NCBI GenBank assembly: GCA_948567375.1
Contig: OX419757.1
Span: forward strand, 5,456,001 to 5,520,000
Source: Lunularia cruciata
Taxonomy: Eukaryota > Streptophyta > Marchantiopsida > Lunulariales > Lunulariaceae
Reading direction: 5' to 3'
Length of the DNA stretch: 64,000 nt
Translations under genes and position numbers: made by a program
Shown here: positions 1-10,850 of the stretch, piece by piece
Layout of the letters: each line of letters starts with the position of its first letter
How positions within the stretch are numbered: position 1 is the stretch's first letter
Notes under the pieces: generated by a model
Seen by the model: the letters and a program-made list of their open reading frames with translations, nothing else
Databases searched by the model: none
What the model was told of the DNA's origin: nothing

Positions 1-41
1 AGACCATTCCCTATTGCATGACTCAAATAAAATTGTAAAAT

Positions 42-208
42 TGGGGCTAGCCCATTTTACGTCTTTTTGTCTTCCCCGTCTTCCAATAATTTGTAGACTT
101 TACCATATTGTATGGCAAATGGTCTTATTTCGATACTATTATGGCTGCCTAGCCCCATTCTACCTCTTTTGTCCTCCCGTCCTCCATGATTCTACGCGGT
201 CGCCTTTC
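42..208 (+). repeat. Two degenerate copies of the retroelement 3' tail
   Basis: Bases 42-85 and 126-208 each resemble the short interspersed repeat that recurs through the window. The order is a GGGGCTAGCCC-like palindrome, a T-rich stretch, a CCCGTCCTCC block and, in the second copy, the terminal CTACGCGGTCGCC. Both are more diverged than the copies at 3303, 13769 and 40281. The retroelement at 20.75-24.03 kb ends with the same series of blocks. Confidence 0.6.
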
Positions 209-1009
209 CGACCAAGCCCCACTAGGATTGATACGAGACAAAGAGAAAAGACTTTTCAAGTAGAGAGGAGAGAAAGTTCTAATGCTAACCCTAAATTCTC
301 AATGAGCTGTTTTGAAATTACGGTCTAGGAGACTTAACCAAATCCATCGAAGGAGTAAGTAAACTTATGAATCTGCAAAATAAAACTGATTCTACTCTTC
401 ATTTGCTCCCGCTAAATTTGTGTGGAAAAATAAGTGCACCTTACGGAGAGAGAATGTATAGGATTATTTTCATTCTCCGTAAGTAAGCAGATCAATTAGT
501 GTAATTAAACACATCCCTGAAATATCTCGTCACATTTGGGACGATTTCTGTCGGAAAGAGAGAGCAGTTAGATCATGAACTCCTCAGAATCCACAAGGTG
601 CTTGTGGGGACGAGGCAGACAGTTTTTGGTGCGCAGTTCCGGAACAATGGAGTCCATCCTTCTGCTATAATTGACCCATTTTCCCTCATGGGTTTTACCA
701 CTGTTCGGCTTCTTCGGCTTGAGGGGTCTTCCCCATCTTCCTTGAAATCCTATGTGTGTCGGTTTCTGACTAGTTGTCTTTCTGCCATGATTGAACCCAA
801 CCGCAATGGAGGAACAGCCCCAAACAGTCAGTGGAACGAACTTGAACTTTATTGAGTTGAAGTCTCAATTATCCCATGAGCAGCCAGACCTTGCCAATTT
901 ACTCCAGAGCTGATCGGCAAGCCTCTCGGTTGGGGATTAATTGCAGTTTGATTGGTTGATTTGCGGGCATGGCCGTCATCTCCATGTAGAGTTTGTGACG
1001 ACACACAAA
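209..1009. other. Upstream region and probable 5' leader of the transporter gene
   Basis: No protein gene is recognisable here. A short open frame at 598-855 has no recognisable motif. Part of it (about 661-745) again looks like a very degenerate retroelement tail. The segment just before 1010 is open in the transporter frame back to 941 but has no ATG there, so it is best read as 5' untranslated leader. I see no convincing TATA box at a fixed distance. Confidence 0.4.
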
Positions 1010-2356
1010 ATGTCTGAAATTACGGAGAAGGGGCGGTCCGCAGATTCGTGGCGATGGATCCGGGGAGTGGTGTATATTATCTTAGTGGCTTTGATTTGGA
1101 TTGCGGCGAGCTTTGTGGTGCAATCGGTTGTTGATAGTGGAGTCTCCCCGTTTCTGATTACGTACATTTGCAATTCGCTGTTCGTGGTGTATATTCCGAT
1201 CGTCGAAGGCAGTAACTGGATAAAATCTTTGTTTGAGAGAAAGGGATGGGGCAAAACCCTAGATAGCAAAGCTCGCGACTTATCAGAGAAAGGTGCGGAA
1301 AGAATGCAGCAGGTGATTTCTAGTTCAGAGAGGCAGGGTTTGTTAGAAAACCGAGGGGGAGGCGAGGCAGCAGGAGCAGCAGCCGGGGGAAGAAGCGAGG
1401 TGGAGACTGATAGTGCCAGAAAGGAGGAGGAGGAGGAACTGCAACAAGGGGAAGTCTTGGAGCAGGAAGGGGAGAATTTGCTGATATCAGGGAAGAATTC
1501 AGGGGGGGTGTTCAATGAGGAAGAAGGGAAAAAAATGGACGACGTGGAGGATAAGCAGCCTTGGTCAAGGAAGAGAACTGCTCTAGCCGGGCTGTCAATA
1601 TCTCCATTTTGGTTTTTGGCTCAGCTTACATATAATTTCTCGTTAAAATTCACAACTGTGACATCAAATACCATACTGAGCACGACGTCAAGTTTGTTTA
1701 CGTTACTCGTATCTGTTCAGTTTTTAGGGGAAAGGTTTACATGGGGGAAGCTGGTTAGTGTGCTTCTGTGTATGCTTGGGAGCGTTTTAGTGGCTCTAGG
1801 AGATTCCTGGAAAGAGGAAACTGAAATTGCATCCAGGCCATTCTTGGGAGATGTTCTTACCTTAGTATCGGCTATGTTTTATGCCACATATACTGCGCAG
1901 ATTCGAGTTCAAGTGCCGGATGAAGCAGATGGAAAGGGGAAATGCAGCACAGCTCTTGTGTTAGGGTATATTGGTCTCTTTAATGCTTTGATATTTGGAC
2001 CTTTTGCCCTAACTCTTCATTTTACTGGAATAGAGCCATTTCATAGACTAACTCTCCTGCAACTTGGGCTGATTGTTGGCAAAGGGCTGTTTGACAATGT
2101 GTTCAGTGACTACTTGTGGGCGAGGGCAGTGCTGCTCACCTCTCCCACTGTAGCCACGGCAGGATTGACTATCCAAGTACCTATAGCTGCTGTCATTGAT
2201 TCTCTTCGTGGGATAGTACCTTCTTTTGTGAATATTGTGGGAGCTATCTCGGTGCTGATTGGGTTCTTCGGAATCAACCGGGCTCCTATCGAGAAGGAAA
2301 GTGAGATTGAGGATACGCCCCACAGCAACTCGACAACAGTCATCTCTGGGGTTTGA
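1010..2356 (+). CDS. SLC35F5-like EamA/DMT-superfamily membrane transporter
   Basis: An intronless 448-residue frame starts at the ATG at 1010 (context ACACAAAATGTCTG). The frame is open upstream to 941 but only via TTG. Two hydrophobic helices (about residues 18-38 and 46-66) are followed by a long acidic, Glu/Gly/Ala-rich loop (about 85-185). About eight more membrane segments follow, beginning with SPFWFLAQLTYNFSL, then the SNTILSTTSSLFTLL helix and a GDVLTLVSAMFYATYT helix. The C-terminal helices SDYLWARAVLLTSPTVA and a GILIGFFGIN-like segment are typical of the solute carrier 35 F5 / yeast YML018C branch. This ten-helix pattern with a large loop after helix 2 matches that family, whose substrates in plants are not well established. 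The protein should sit in an endomembrane (vacuole or Golgi). The next gene, Clot, is 1.5 kb downstream on the same strand and functionally unrelated. Confidence 0.9.
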   Translation: MSEITEKGRSADSWRWIRGVVYIILVALIWIAASFVVQSVVDSGVSPFLITYICNSLFVVYIPIVEGSNWIKSLFERKGWGKTLDSKARDLSEKGAERMQQVISSSERQGLLENRGGGEAAGAAAGGRSEVETDSARKEEEEELQQGEVLEQEGENLLISGKNSGGVFNEEEGKKMDDVEDKQPWSRKRTALAGLSISPFWFLAQLTYNFSLKFTTVTSNTILSTTSSLFTLLVSVQFLGERFTWGKLVSVLLCMLGSVLVALGDSWKEETEIASRPFLGDVLTLVSAMFYATYTAQIRVQVPDEADGKGKCSTALVLGYIGLFNALIFGPFALTLHFTGIEPFHRLTLLQLGLIVGKGLFDNVFSDYLWARAVLLTSPTVATAGLTIQVPIAAVIDSLRGIVPSFVNIVGAISVLIGFFGINRAPIEKESEIEDTPHSNSTTVISGV

Positions 2357-3829
2357 GAAGTTGCGTAGGAATGTTTAATTGGATGATATTCAGTATGTTA
2401 CAGAACTAGTATTATAGACACTAAAATTGTACCTCAAGCAACAAGGAGATTCCTTGTAGGTCAACGATATTTGTCCATGGCTCAAAAAGCATAATAAAGC
2501 GTTAGCTGCACATGGCAAGAGCCTTTGTTTTCCAGAGGTACTAAGCACTCCCGTTTAGGCACCACTGCACTCTGATCAGGAAATACCCAATGCCATCACA
2601 GGGTTTACAGCCAGCTATTCTCGTGCCAGCAACTTCAAGAACAAACTTTCACCACCAATTAGAATTTGAAATCTCCAGGTGGTGGTTCAAAAGGATTCTA
2701 GAATGAGATGCAGTGCTCGAGCTTGAATTTCATGTGGAAATGACCGGACCTGGCCAGTTCTCGAGTGCTTACGACCCACTGGTCCGTGCTACCAAGCAGT
2801 AGAGAATTCGATCCAACGAAACGAGAGCTCTGCTGGAACCACCATATTCTACTGTGTATACATAGAGGAGATAGATGAACAACCCATTTGCAAACCACTG
2901 AACTGCTAGGAAATGGAGGATGCTTACTCCAAATTGGTGGCCAGGCCTCCAGTAGGCTGAGTCCCTTTGTTTTTAAGTCCATGAACGGGAACTCTTGTAC
3001 TTTGACCAACAGATGAATTGCTGATCATCAGTTGGTTATGACAATGAACTTCTCACTCTACTGGGGAGCTGAGTAACTCGGGCATTGACCCCGCTGATTT
3101 ATTTGGCCTCCACCAGATTTGGAACATCTGTGAATTCACAGACGGGGATCCTTCACATTTTACTGTAAAACTGAAATGTCCAGTGCTACCAGTTCCCCAC
3201 AAGACAAATTTTCTCGATGATTTGCATCTGTCTTGGGATCGAAAAGCTTCTGAGTAGTTTTGAAGCCTGCTTTCACAAGGTCTTGTTATGGAAAGAGGAA
3301 CATGGGGCTTAGCCCATGTTACCCTTTTTGTCTCTCCCTTGTACGGCTTGATGGGGTCTTCCCATCCTTCATTTTTCCTACTCGGTCGCCTTTTTCTGAA
3401 AGAGGAACAGTCTGATCCTAGCTCACTCACAGTACTTTACGGGAGCAGCAATAATTGAGTTCAGAGCAACCATGGAGTACAGTTTCTGGAAGGGCGATGG
3501 TGATGGGAAGACTCTAATACACGGTGTTGTCAATACATTACTTCAACGGATGCAAATATGTGTGGGTTACAGGGCTACACCACTACAACGGGTTTCGTAA
3601 CAGTACTTTCAGCGATCAGGACCCAGGAGACTTGGAACCGACGAGGGAAAAAAGGAACTTCCGTGGCGGGTTGCGTCGGACAACCCAGAGATTCTTCTAC
3701 TTTGGTAAGGTCAGTCGTGGATTGTTTTACGCATACAAGGATTTGTGGAACCGTTCTTTTCGCCCGGGGGACGTCAAGAATAACTGCGCAGACGAGGCGG
3801 TTTTTGGCTTTGAAGCAGAAGGTGCCAAG
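2357..3829. other. 3' region of the transporter, intergenic DNA and Clot leader
   Basis: I found no protein gene in this stretch. The first few hundred bases are presumably the transporter 3' UTR. A retroelement tail lies at 3303-3397. Bases from about 3420 to 3829 include the upstream part of the Clot exon. The Clot frame is open back to 3524 but family members start near the ATGs at 3830 or 3842, so the earlier part is treated as leader. Confidence 0.4.
3291..3409 (+). repeat. Truncated retroelement tail with 12-bp target-site duplication
   Basis: The repeat body 3303-3397 starts in the GGGGCTTAGCCC block and ends at CTCGGTCGCCTTTTTCT. It is bracketed by the exact direct repeat GAAAGAGGAACA at 3291-3302 and 3398-3409. 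A fixed 3' end, a 5' truncation and a 12-bp duplication are what target-primed reverse transcription leaves behind. Confidence 0.85.
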
Positions 3830-4938
3830 ATGCCGGCAGCGATGGTGGACACAGGTTTTGACAAGTTCGACGCGGTACTGAAAACCGCTGAAGTTCAAGG
3901 CAGTGGAATTCTCCTGTTGCTGTTTCTGGGCGACCGGGATAGTGCTTTGGGGAAGAGTTGGTGCCCAGGTTCGTTTTCGCCGCTGCGTCCTTCCTGATTG
4001 CAGATTGAATGTATTGAATGGTAGTCGTTCTTACCTTGTAAGGTCTTTTAGTGGGTCGTAAGAATATCAACATCTTCCTGAAGATGTTGATCTGATGTGC
4101 ATGTAGACATAGGGGCAGTTAGTTCTCTGCTATCCCCTATCTATCTTCTATATTCCCTGTATTTAGAAATTTCCGATGCGTGGTGTTTTGGTGTCAAATG
4201 TACAGACAACGTTAGCTGTTGTGTCTGGTTTTATTGCAACAGAATGAAAATATCTGAAACTCGAAATTCCACAATTCGTTTTCAATCGAAGGGGAGAATA
4301 CTCACGACCTTCTTACTACATCCTGTCTTTTGCGTTCCTGTTTGTACTTAGAAATATTCAATGAGTGGGATTTTGGAGTGAAATCGTGAAAATTGTTGGC
4401 TGTTGTTATCTTCTTCTCTTCAATTAGAATGGGAATCTCTGAAACTCGACATTCTGTCACTTCTTTAAGATCGCGACCACCATTCGTTCTCTGCCGGCAC
4501 ATTTATAGAGGACATAAGGCTCACTACTGGTAGTGCTTACATTAGTCAGCAGTTTCTGGGGCAAGCTTTCTAATGTCGAGTGAGATTACACATGTGATAT
4601 ATGATTCTAGTCGCTACCACTCATCCGTCTCTATAAATCCAATAACAAGACCGTAAGTACCTACATTAACTCCTTTTAGTGTCGATGCAGATTGTGTAAG
4701 GGCAGAGCCTGTCATCTACAAAGTGGTGGACGGTGCCGAGATGCCAGTCACTCTGGTCAGAGTCTACTGTGGAGACAGGCCGGTATGGCGAAACCCAGAA
4801 CATGTTCTAAGAACAGATTCTCGATTCGCACTGACAGGTGTTCCGACTCTTATCAGATGGGAGAATGGAGGAATCGCTGGACGCTTGGAAGATCATGAGG
4901 CTCATGTGGAGGAGAAAGTAAGAGAACTTATCTCCTAG
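3830..4938 (+). CDS. Thioredoxin-like protein Clot (TXNDC17/TRP14 family), two exons
   Basis: The CDS joins 3830-3968 to 4691-4938, giving 128 residues. Exon 1 ends TGG TGC CCA G before GTTCGT, and exon 2 starts after GATGCAG, so the join restores W-C-P-D-C, the Clot/TRP14 active site (WCPDC), followed by VRAEPVIYK. Further family marks are the YCGDRPVWRNPEH segment, the GVPTLIRWE segment with the cis-proline of thioredoxin folds, and the C-terminal GRLEDHEAHVEEKV. The family is about 123-134 residues long, so this copy looks complete. TRP14-type proteins are cytosolic disulfide reductases that do not replace classical thioredoxin in ribonucleotide reduction. A second ATG at 3842 is an equally possible start. 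The 722-bp intron carries a tandem duplication. Confidence 0.93.
3969..4690 (+). other. Clot intron 1 with internal 180-bp tandem duplication
   Basis: The donor is CCAG/GTTCGT and the acceptor GATGCAG/ATTGTG. Inside, bases 4155-4333 are repeated at 4336-4495 with clear divergence. Both units share TTAGAAAT, then GAATGAAAATATCTGAAACTCG or GAATGGGAATCTCTGAAACTCG, and an AC/ATTC block. The duplication lengthens the intron without touching the splice sites. Confidence 0.75.
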
Positions 4939-7900
4939 TAAAATATGACAGGAAGTAAGCTACTTGTGTACAGCCGTGTTCCATCTTGCAAGTGTCCAAT
5001 TAATAGAAGTATTAAACTCACCGAGAATATATTTGCTTAAAATTCTTGCGAGTTCTAAGCCGAGTACGTTACGCCTTTCAATAACCAAGTCCAAGGAGGG
5101 GAACAAAAAGATGAGCTTCTGGAAGGCCAAACTTATGTACATTTGAAACTCATTCACCTCGTGCTAACTCCCTTTTGTGCTCAAGGGCAAATGTAGCCAC
5201 TTGTATCTTATCAAGTGTGGATAGTCGTAAACAAAAGCTACTCCATTCGTACAGCCTTACTGGCAGTTTCCATTACCGGCTACTGTTTGGAGTGATAATG
5301 TCGAATCCATGTCTACAGAATATGGTGTACGTGTTATGTGAATTTGAATATGTGCGTTATAAATCACGGCAATCTACTCTGATATGGTTGCCACTAAAGA
5401 TGTCACCGCACTGCCAGTCCTTGGTTTCCATTCCGCTTATCGAGTTGGGTGCTACTTGAAGGATATATGTCAAGCTTTCCTGTTCAACTGGAGATCAGGG
5501 ACGAGGAAAGGCAACTCTAGATCAGGGACTATCATGATCCTGATGTCAAAGTTACCGTCTATCATTTTGTAATCGCAGGCAAACGTGGCTGATTAAAGTC
5601 TTCGTCTTTCGAAGACCTCACGTCCTAAAGAAGTGTCCAGTTGCAACGTCTTGGAGCTGACTGAGGAATCAGTGCCCCTGTACTTTAAACAAACACACCT
5701 CTTAGTAACGGGGAGTAGTGATAGCTTCAGTAGAGCATAATGTATGATCCTTGCAAGAAGTACTCTCAGATAACAGAACACTAGTACATTCTGGTTGTAC
5801 ACCAATCTACAACTAATGATCACTCCTTTGGAGAGCAAATTCCTGTTATGACTGACCTGAAAATTGCATGAAGAATATAGAGGGACTGAGGAGAAAAGTA
5901 AACTGGATTGTACTTCTGAAGCCCATGTGAGAAACTAAGCTAATTCACTCCAGCTGATTCTCTACATACGTCGAAGGAGATGACAGAATCCACCTGCTGT
6001 TTTGTGGGACGGATGTCGGCAATTTTCGTGGGCTTGAGTCTACTGAGGTAGGAAATTCATAGACAATAAAGTGGACGCTCAGTCTCAGCGAAGCTGGTTG
6101 TGTTACCGCCGGTGGAATCGAGGCTGTAGATTAGAGGGCATTCATCATTGAGGCCAGAGACAGAAATCACATGTTGAATTCTCTGATAATGACACTCTGT
6201 CCACGCACTAAATGTGGTTAAAACTGTGGAAACTGTTTTATGCCGAGCCAATAAAGTCCTTAACGCCAGACAGGATGTTTCCAGTGCAGCTGTGAATATA
6301 TTGTTATGGAAACGACACGTCCCGAAACCAACTCTTTTGGTACCTATCAAGTATGATTTATGTTTGTCTTCGTCCTGGGAGCCGAATCTACTACCTAAAA
6401 GCAGAGGTTGAATTTCTAAATCTACTCTAAGAAATTATCTCACCCGTAGCTGAAAACTGTTTCAAAGCACTTCAATCATTCTGTCTGTATGAAATAAAAG
6501 AGCAGCGATATAATTCATTGACTCAGAAAAGGCCTGCTTACGCCAGATGGTTTTCTGTCTCTCTATGGAGAATTTTCGAGTATCAAGTTAGGAATCAATC
6601 CTTTCATGTTCGAATGTCCACAATGATACGCGCCACTAAACGAGTTGATTTACGGTTTGAAGTACCAGTCGAAGAGGTTGATGGTGTGAATGACATCTCT
6701 TGGACTGTACACTATCACGTGTGATGAAACTGACTCTGGGTTCAGTTCCAATTTCTTGGGGTCTCACGGTTGCTCTGTCAACCTGCTAACATGCTTACCG
6801 TTACAGAGTCTTTGAAGAATTGTTAACTCAAACTACGAAACGGTCAATCAGAAGTTTAGCTCAATAAGTTTAGTTTGGAACAAGTAACTCTCCGAGGATA
6901 AGACGTACTTCTTGTTACGAGATCTGTGTTTCTTGCTTTGACGCAATACTCCTAAGACTGTTCTTACCGGGCAACCGGTGTCTTTAGAATATATAAGCTA
7001 TTCTGATCCTTTGTCCTGCAAGTGGATATCCACTCACGGTTTCCAAATCAGAACTTGTCCTCCTAGGACAGAGTCAAGGATTGGATAAACAGTCGTTAAT
7101 CTGATCTGTTTTATATAGCAGAGTACTTAATCATGACAACTCCAGCTTCCTTTGCACAGTGACTGTATATTAGAAGTTTCTGTTGATCAGGAAATCAGAC
7201 TCATTTTACTTTAACAGCCTTGCTCGGGTCCAAGGATACATTGATTGAAAACATGCAACAAATCAGACGTGACTCTTCATGTCACTCTCACGAATTGTCG
7301 CAGAGAAGATAATTCCCTTCTGCTTCACGATAATTTGTTTAAATCGAGTTTAGATGGCATAAACTCTCATCATTTGCATCTCATTTTCTATCTTCCTGAG
7401 CCTGTACAACACTGCATCAGAATGAAAGCGCGACAATTTCTTATAGATTCTCCTCTATTTTGAGGCAGGCAGGCACATAACAGCGCCATGAAAGAGTGCG
7501 GTTAAGGGAGCATTCCAACTTCTTCTCCAGACTGACCATACAAGCGATCCCATCTGTCCAGAAATTCAATCTCTTTCTACTTTCAAGGTGACGTCCACTG
7601 TCGTTGGATTTAAACTTCTTCCACGCTAGGCTGTAAAGCACATACATCCACCTCAGTCTGTTTGTCTGCATTCATCCCAGCATATACAGTTCTGTTTTAA
7701 ATTGAGAAAAGCAGAATCTTATCAGTCGAGTAGTCCATGTTTCTTTGAGCGTTTGAAAGAATGCGGTAGGATGGTGCTTTACTAAATCCTCGAAATTTTT
7801 TTACGGTCAGTCACGAGCTTTAGTGGACAGTTTCATATTGAATGTTTAAAATGATAAACGACTAATCCCACGCTTTTACTTACTCTATACCTTTTGAATC

Positions 7901-10550
7901 GATACGCTACTAAGCTACTATGGAATACAGTTTATCGTTGCAAAACTATGTACTAATACTCAAATAGTTTCTTCCAACATCGTTCTTCTTCTGTCTTACC
8001 AGACCAAAAGTACCGGGAAAGCATTTGCGTATGGGACTGTTTGTACAGGTTCAGTTAACAGGAACAGCGTTGACATACGTACATACACCTGTCACCTACT
8101 TTCTAGTCACCCTTTGCTGCCCCAAAGCGGAGGTTGCTTGTCAACGAATCCAAAACTCAGGAAACAAATTGCTGCGAAACACCTAGCCCTGAGCTTCCGT
8201 CTGTCTCTTCGCTACGTGAGCTGACATGAATAAGTTCTTTCCCTATAGAATCTAATTTAGCGAAGGTATGTTTACTCCTATTCTAGTTCTATTCTAGTGC
8301 GGAAGGAAACATGCTGCGACACAATCGCTGTTCCTGATTCTTTCCGTGTATGCTGTCCGCCTTGGAATGTACCTACACATTAGTCAAGAACCTTCACTGG
8401 TGCTGCCCACAAGCTTAAGGAACCTTAACAACTAGGATTAGCTAGACAACAACAACACCTGTGTGTCCGCCTGTCTGTTTGTCTACAAAATGACCGCTAT
8501 CCATTCCCTAAAGACAAGTGAACAAAGACTGGAGTTTGTGGGGATCCTTTAATAGCTATGTTCATCCCCACAAGAAAAGCACAATCAGAAGGAATTTCGA
8601 TGGATTTGGATATTCCCTGGTGTGCTACAGGACTCGTACCTGTGTAAGTTTTCCTTGAATTGTGGAGATGAATGTTGATTGATAAGATTGAAATCAGCTC
8701 AGTAAAACCCTAGCCAAAGGGGATCACGGTGACATCCAAATAGCGGTCAGAAGATTTTCTCGCATCTGGGTTCTTATCACCTGGAGATACTGCCAAGGAC
8801 CTGTAGTGACAGATAAGTTTTTCACTGAGCAAGAGATTGCGTGATTCACGCAGTAGATGATGCAAGTAGAGAAGGCAAATCTGCTGTTCGCTCATGTGGA
8901 GAGCGAAGCGGTACTTACTTTTTAATCAATGGAAGAATCTAAAATTTACCAGTGGATACATATAGATTGAAACCCCAACTCAACTTCCAACGGCAACATA
9001 AGGAATATCAACTTTTGTATTCGAGGCCAACTATCTTCAACTTATTACTACCTGTAAACTATACTCGGTGCAGCACCTGTCCATCAATCACCAAAGTATC
9101 AATCATCATTACGCGAGCAAGTGAAGATACCCGAGGAGTAAAAGTACTATCAACAAAGTTCTGGGGAAGATGGAGATAACCTACGAATGGGTAGTTTAAT
9201 TTACTGCATTTGAATCTACGCATCCTCTCTAACCCATCACGATGCAACAGTTACCTGCTTATCGTTTTCGTAAAGAGAGAAAAGGCGACCGCGTAGAAAA
9301 CACGAAGGATGGGAAAGGACCGTAAAAGGATCCAGGTTTGAAAAGGGGTTTTCTCCATCCAATCACGATGGTGACATCCTCTCTCAGTCAACTTTGTGTA
9401 GGATTTTCCACAATGGCTGGATGTCCCGATCACAATTTCAACAGTTTGGTCCAAGTTAACCTCGTGCCCGATAAGCCGTGTTCATCTGATATGCTGTATA
9501 CAAAGTTTCAACGTTTTGGGAGGGATTATTACGATTACACCAGGGATCGAAATTCTTTCTCTTTTCCATGAATTGTGGCTGGAACAGTACATCTCGAGGT
9601 CGCGTGGCGGGAGCGGGAGCGCTGACAATATTTTAGTTTTTCGGTTGTGCTCGAATTCTGGTGTCATCCAGGAGATAGTAGTGTGTCCCATGCTACCCAC
9701 GTAGGCATGGCCAATAAGAGGAGGGAAGATGAAACGTCAAATATCTTTCTCCGTCCTGAAACAACAACTTGACTTCTCGATCAATGACTAGTGGAAACAG
9801 AAAGAATGAGAAGTGTGCGGGTGGTCAAGCCCAATAGGGAAAATGCGCTACCAACAAAAGGATTGCAACTCGAGCAAGGATAAACTTAAGAGTGAGGTAA
9901 ACAATAGCATCCGATTGAAAAATCTACTTTGTTGTATCTAGAATGTCAGAGTTATTTATGTCAAAAGTATATACCCTTGAAGTATCTAAATGGTATCTAT
10001 AGCTTGGATCATCTGAAGAAGTATCACTTACGATGATTATTGATTATTTTTTATGGTTTGTACTAGCTAGTGTCTTTTTTAGTTCAATAATAAATAATTG
10101 TTACCTGAAGTAAATTAAATTAAAATAAATCTTATCTGAAGTAATTATAAAATACAAAAATACAGTTTTGATTATCTTATATGATAAATTTTTGCAAGAT
10201 CACTCACAACCATGTCAAATAGAGATAAAAAAAGAGAGTAAATAACTACTAGATTTCTCACTTGCCACAACCAGCGATAGACGACTATGACAGTCCTTGT
10301 GGATATGGTTGTTCAATGAAGACAAATAAGAGTTTGTGTAAGCTCGAGTCGGAGTTATTGAGCGGATTGTGATTACTAAAATATTAGCGGCAGAATGATA
10401 TCCCTCCCCAGAGTCATCGGCCACAAGAACTCGGAGATTACTTTGAGCCCTTGTGAACAAAGACCACAGAGGTGAACATGGACGCAACCTGAGGAGAAAT
10501 ACAAACTGGATGAATAAAGTTCTGAAGAAGGCCCAATGGATCATTATTTA
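4939..10550. other. Gene-poor stretch without a recognisable gene
   Basis: I translated this region in all frames and found only short open frames without family motifs or conserved domains. It contains a very short retroelement-tail fragment in minus orientation around 9279-9330 (AAGGCGACCGCGTAG, then CACGAAGGATGGGAAA). Some 20-40 residue segments next to GT/AG dinucleotides look exon-like (for example 5975-6048 and 8575-8656), but such segments occur by chance at this base composition. The stretch 9950-10200 is AT-rich. Confidence 0.4.
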
Positions 10551-10619
10551 AATTCTGTTGTCATCATCACGCAGTGGAAATCAGATGTGGTGCACTTTTT
10601 GCTATCGAGCTGCTGTATC

Positions 10620-10850
10620 ATGCCTTCACTCACATTTTGTTGTTGACTCTGTAGGTGGCTTTCTCTGCTTTCTCTATCATGGCGTTGCTTATTATTCACC
10701 ATATGAAGCAATAATGAAGAAAATGATTCGCTCTGCCTTCACTCATCTTTTGTTGGTGACTCTATAGGTGGCTGATTTCTCTATCATGCGGTCACTTATT
10801 GTCCACCATATAAAGCAACAATCAGGAAAATCATTCGGTCACTCAAATTG
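10620..10850. repeat. Tandem duplication, about 113 bp x 2
   Basis: Unit 1 (about 10620-10734) and unit 2 (about 10735-10850) both begin TGCCTTCACTCA. They share TTTGTTG(T/G)TGACTCT, the AGGTGGCT block, TTTCTCTATCATG(G/C)(C/G), TATT(A/G)TCCACCATAT-like sequence and an AATGATTCG/AATCATTCG end. Each is interrupted by stop codons, so no coding role is evident. Confidence 0.75.

Noticed and set aside
976-1515. 179-codon minus-strand open frame
   Set aside because: It is the mirror of the acidic Glu/Gly loop of the transporter gene. Its Ser/Pro-rich translation follows from that composition and no family is recognisable.
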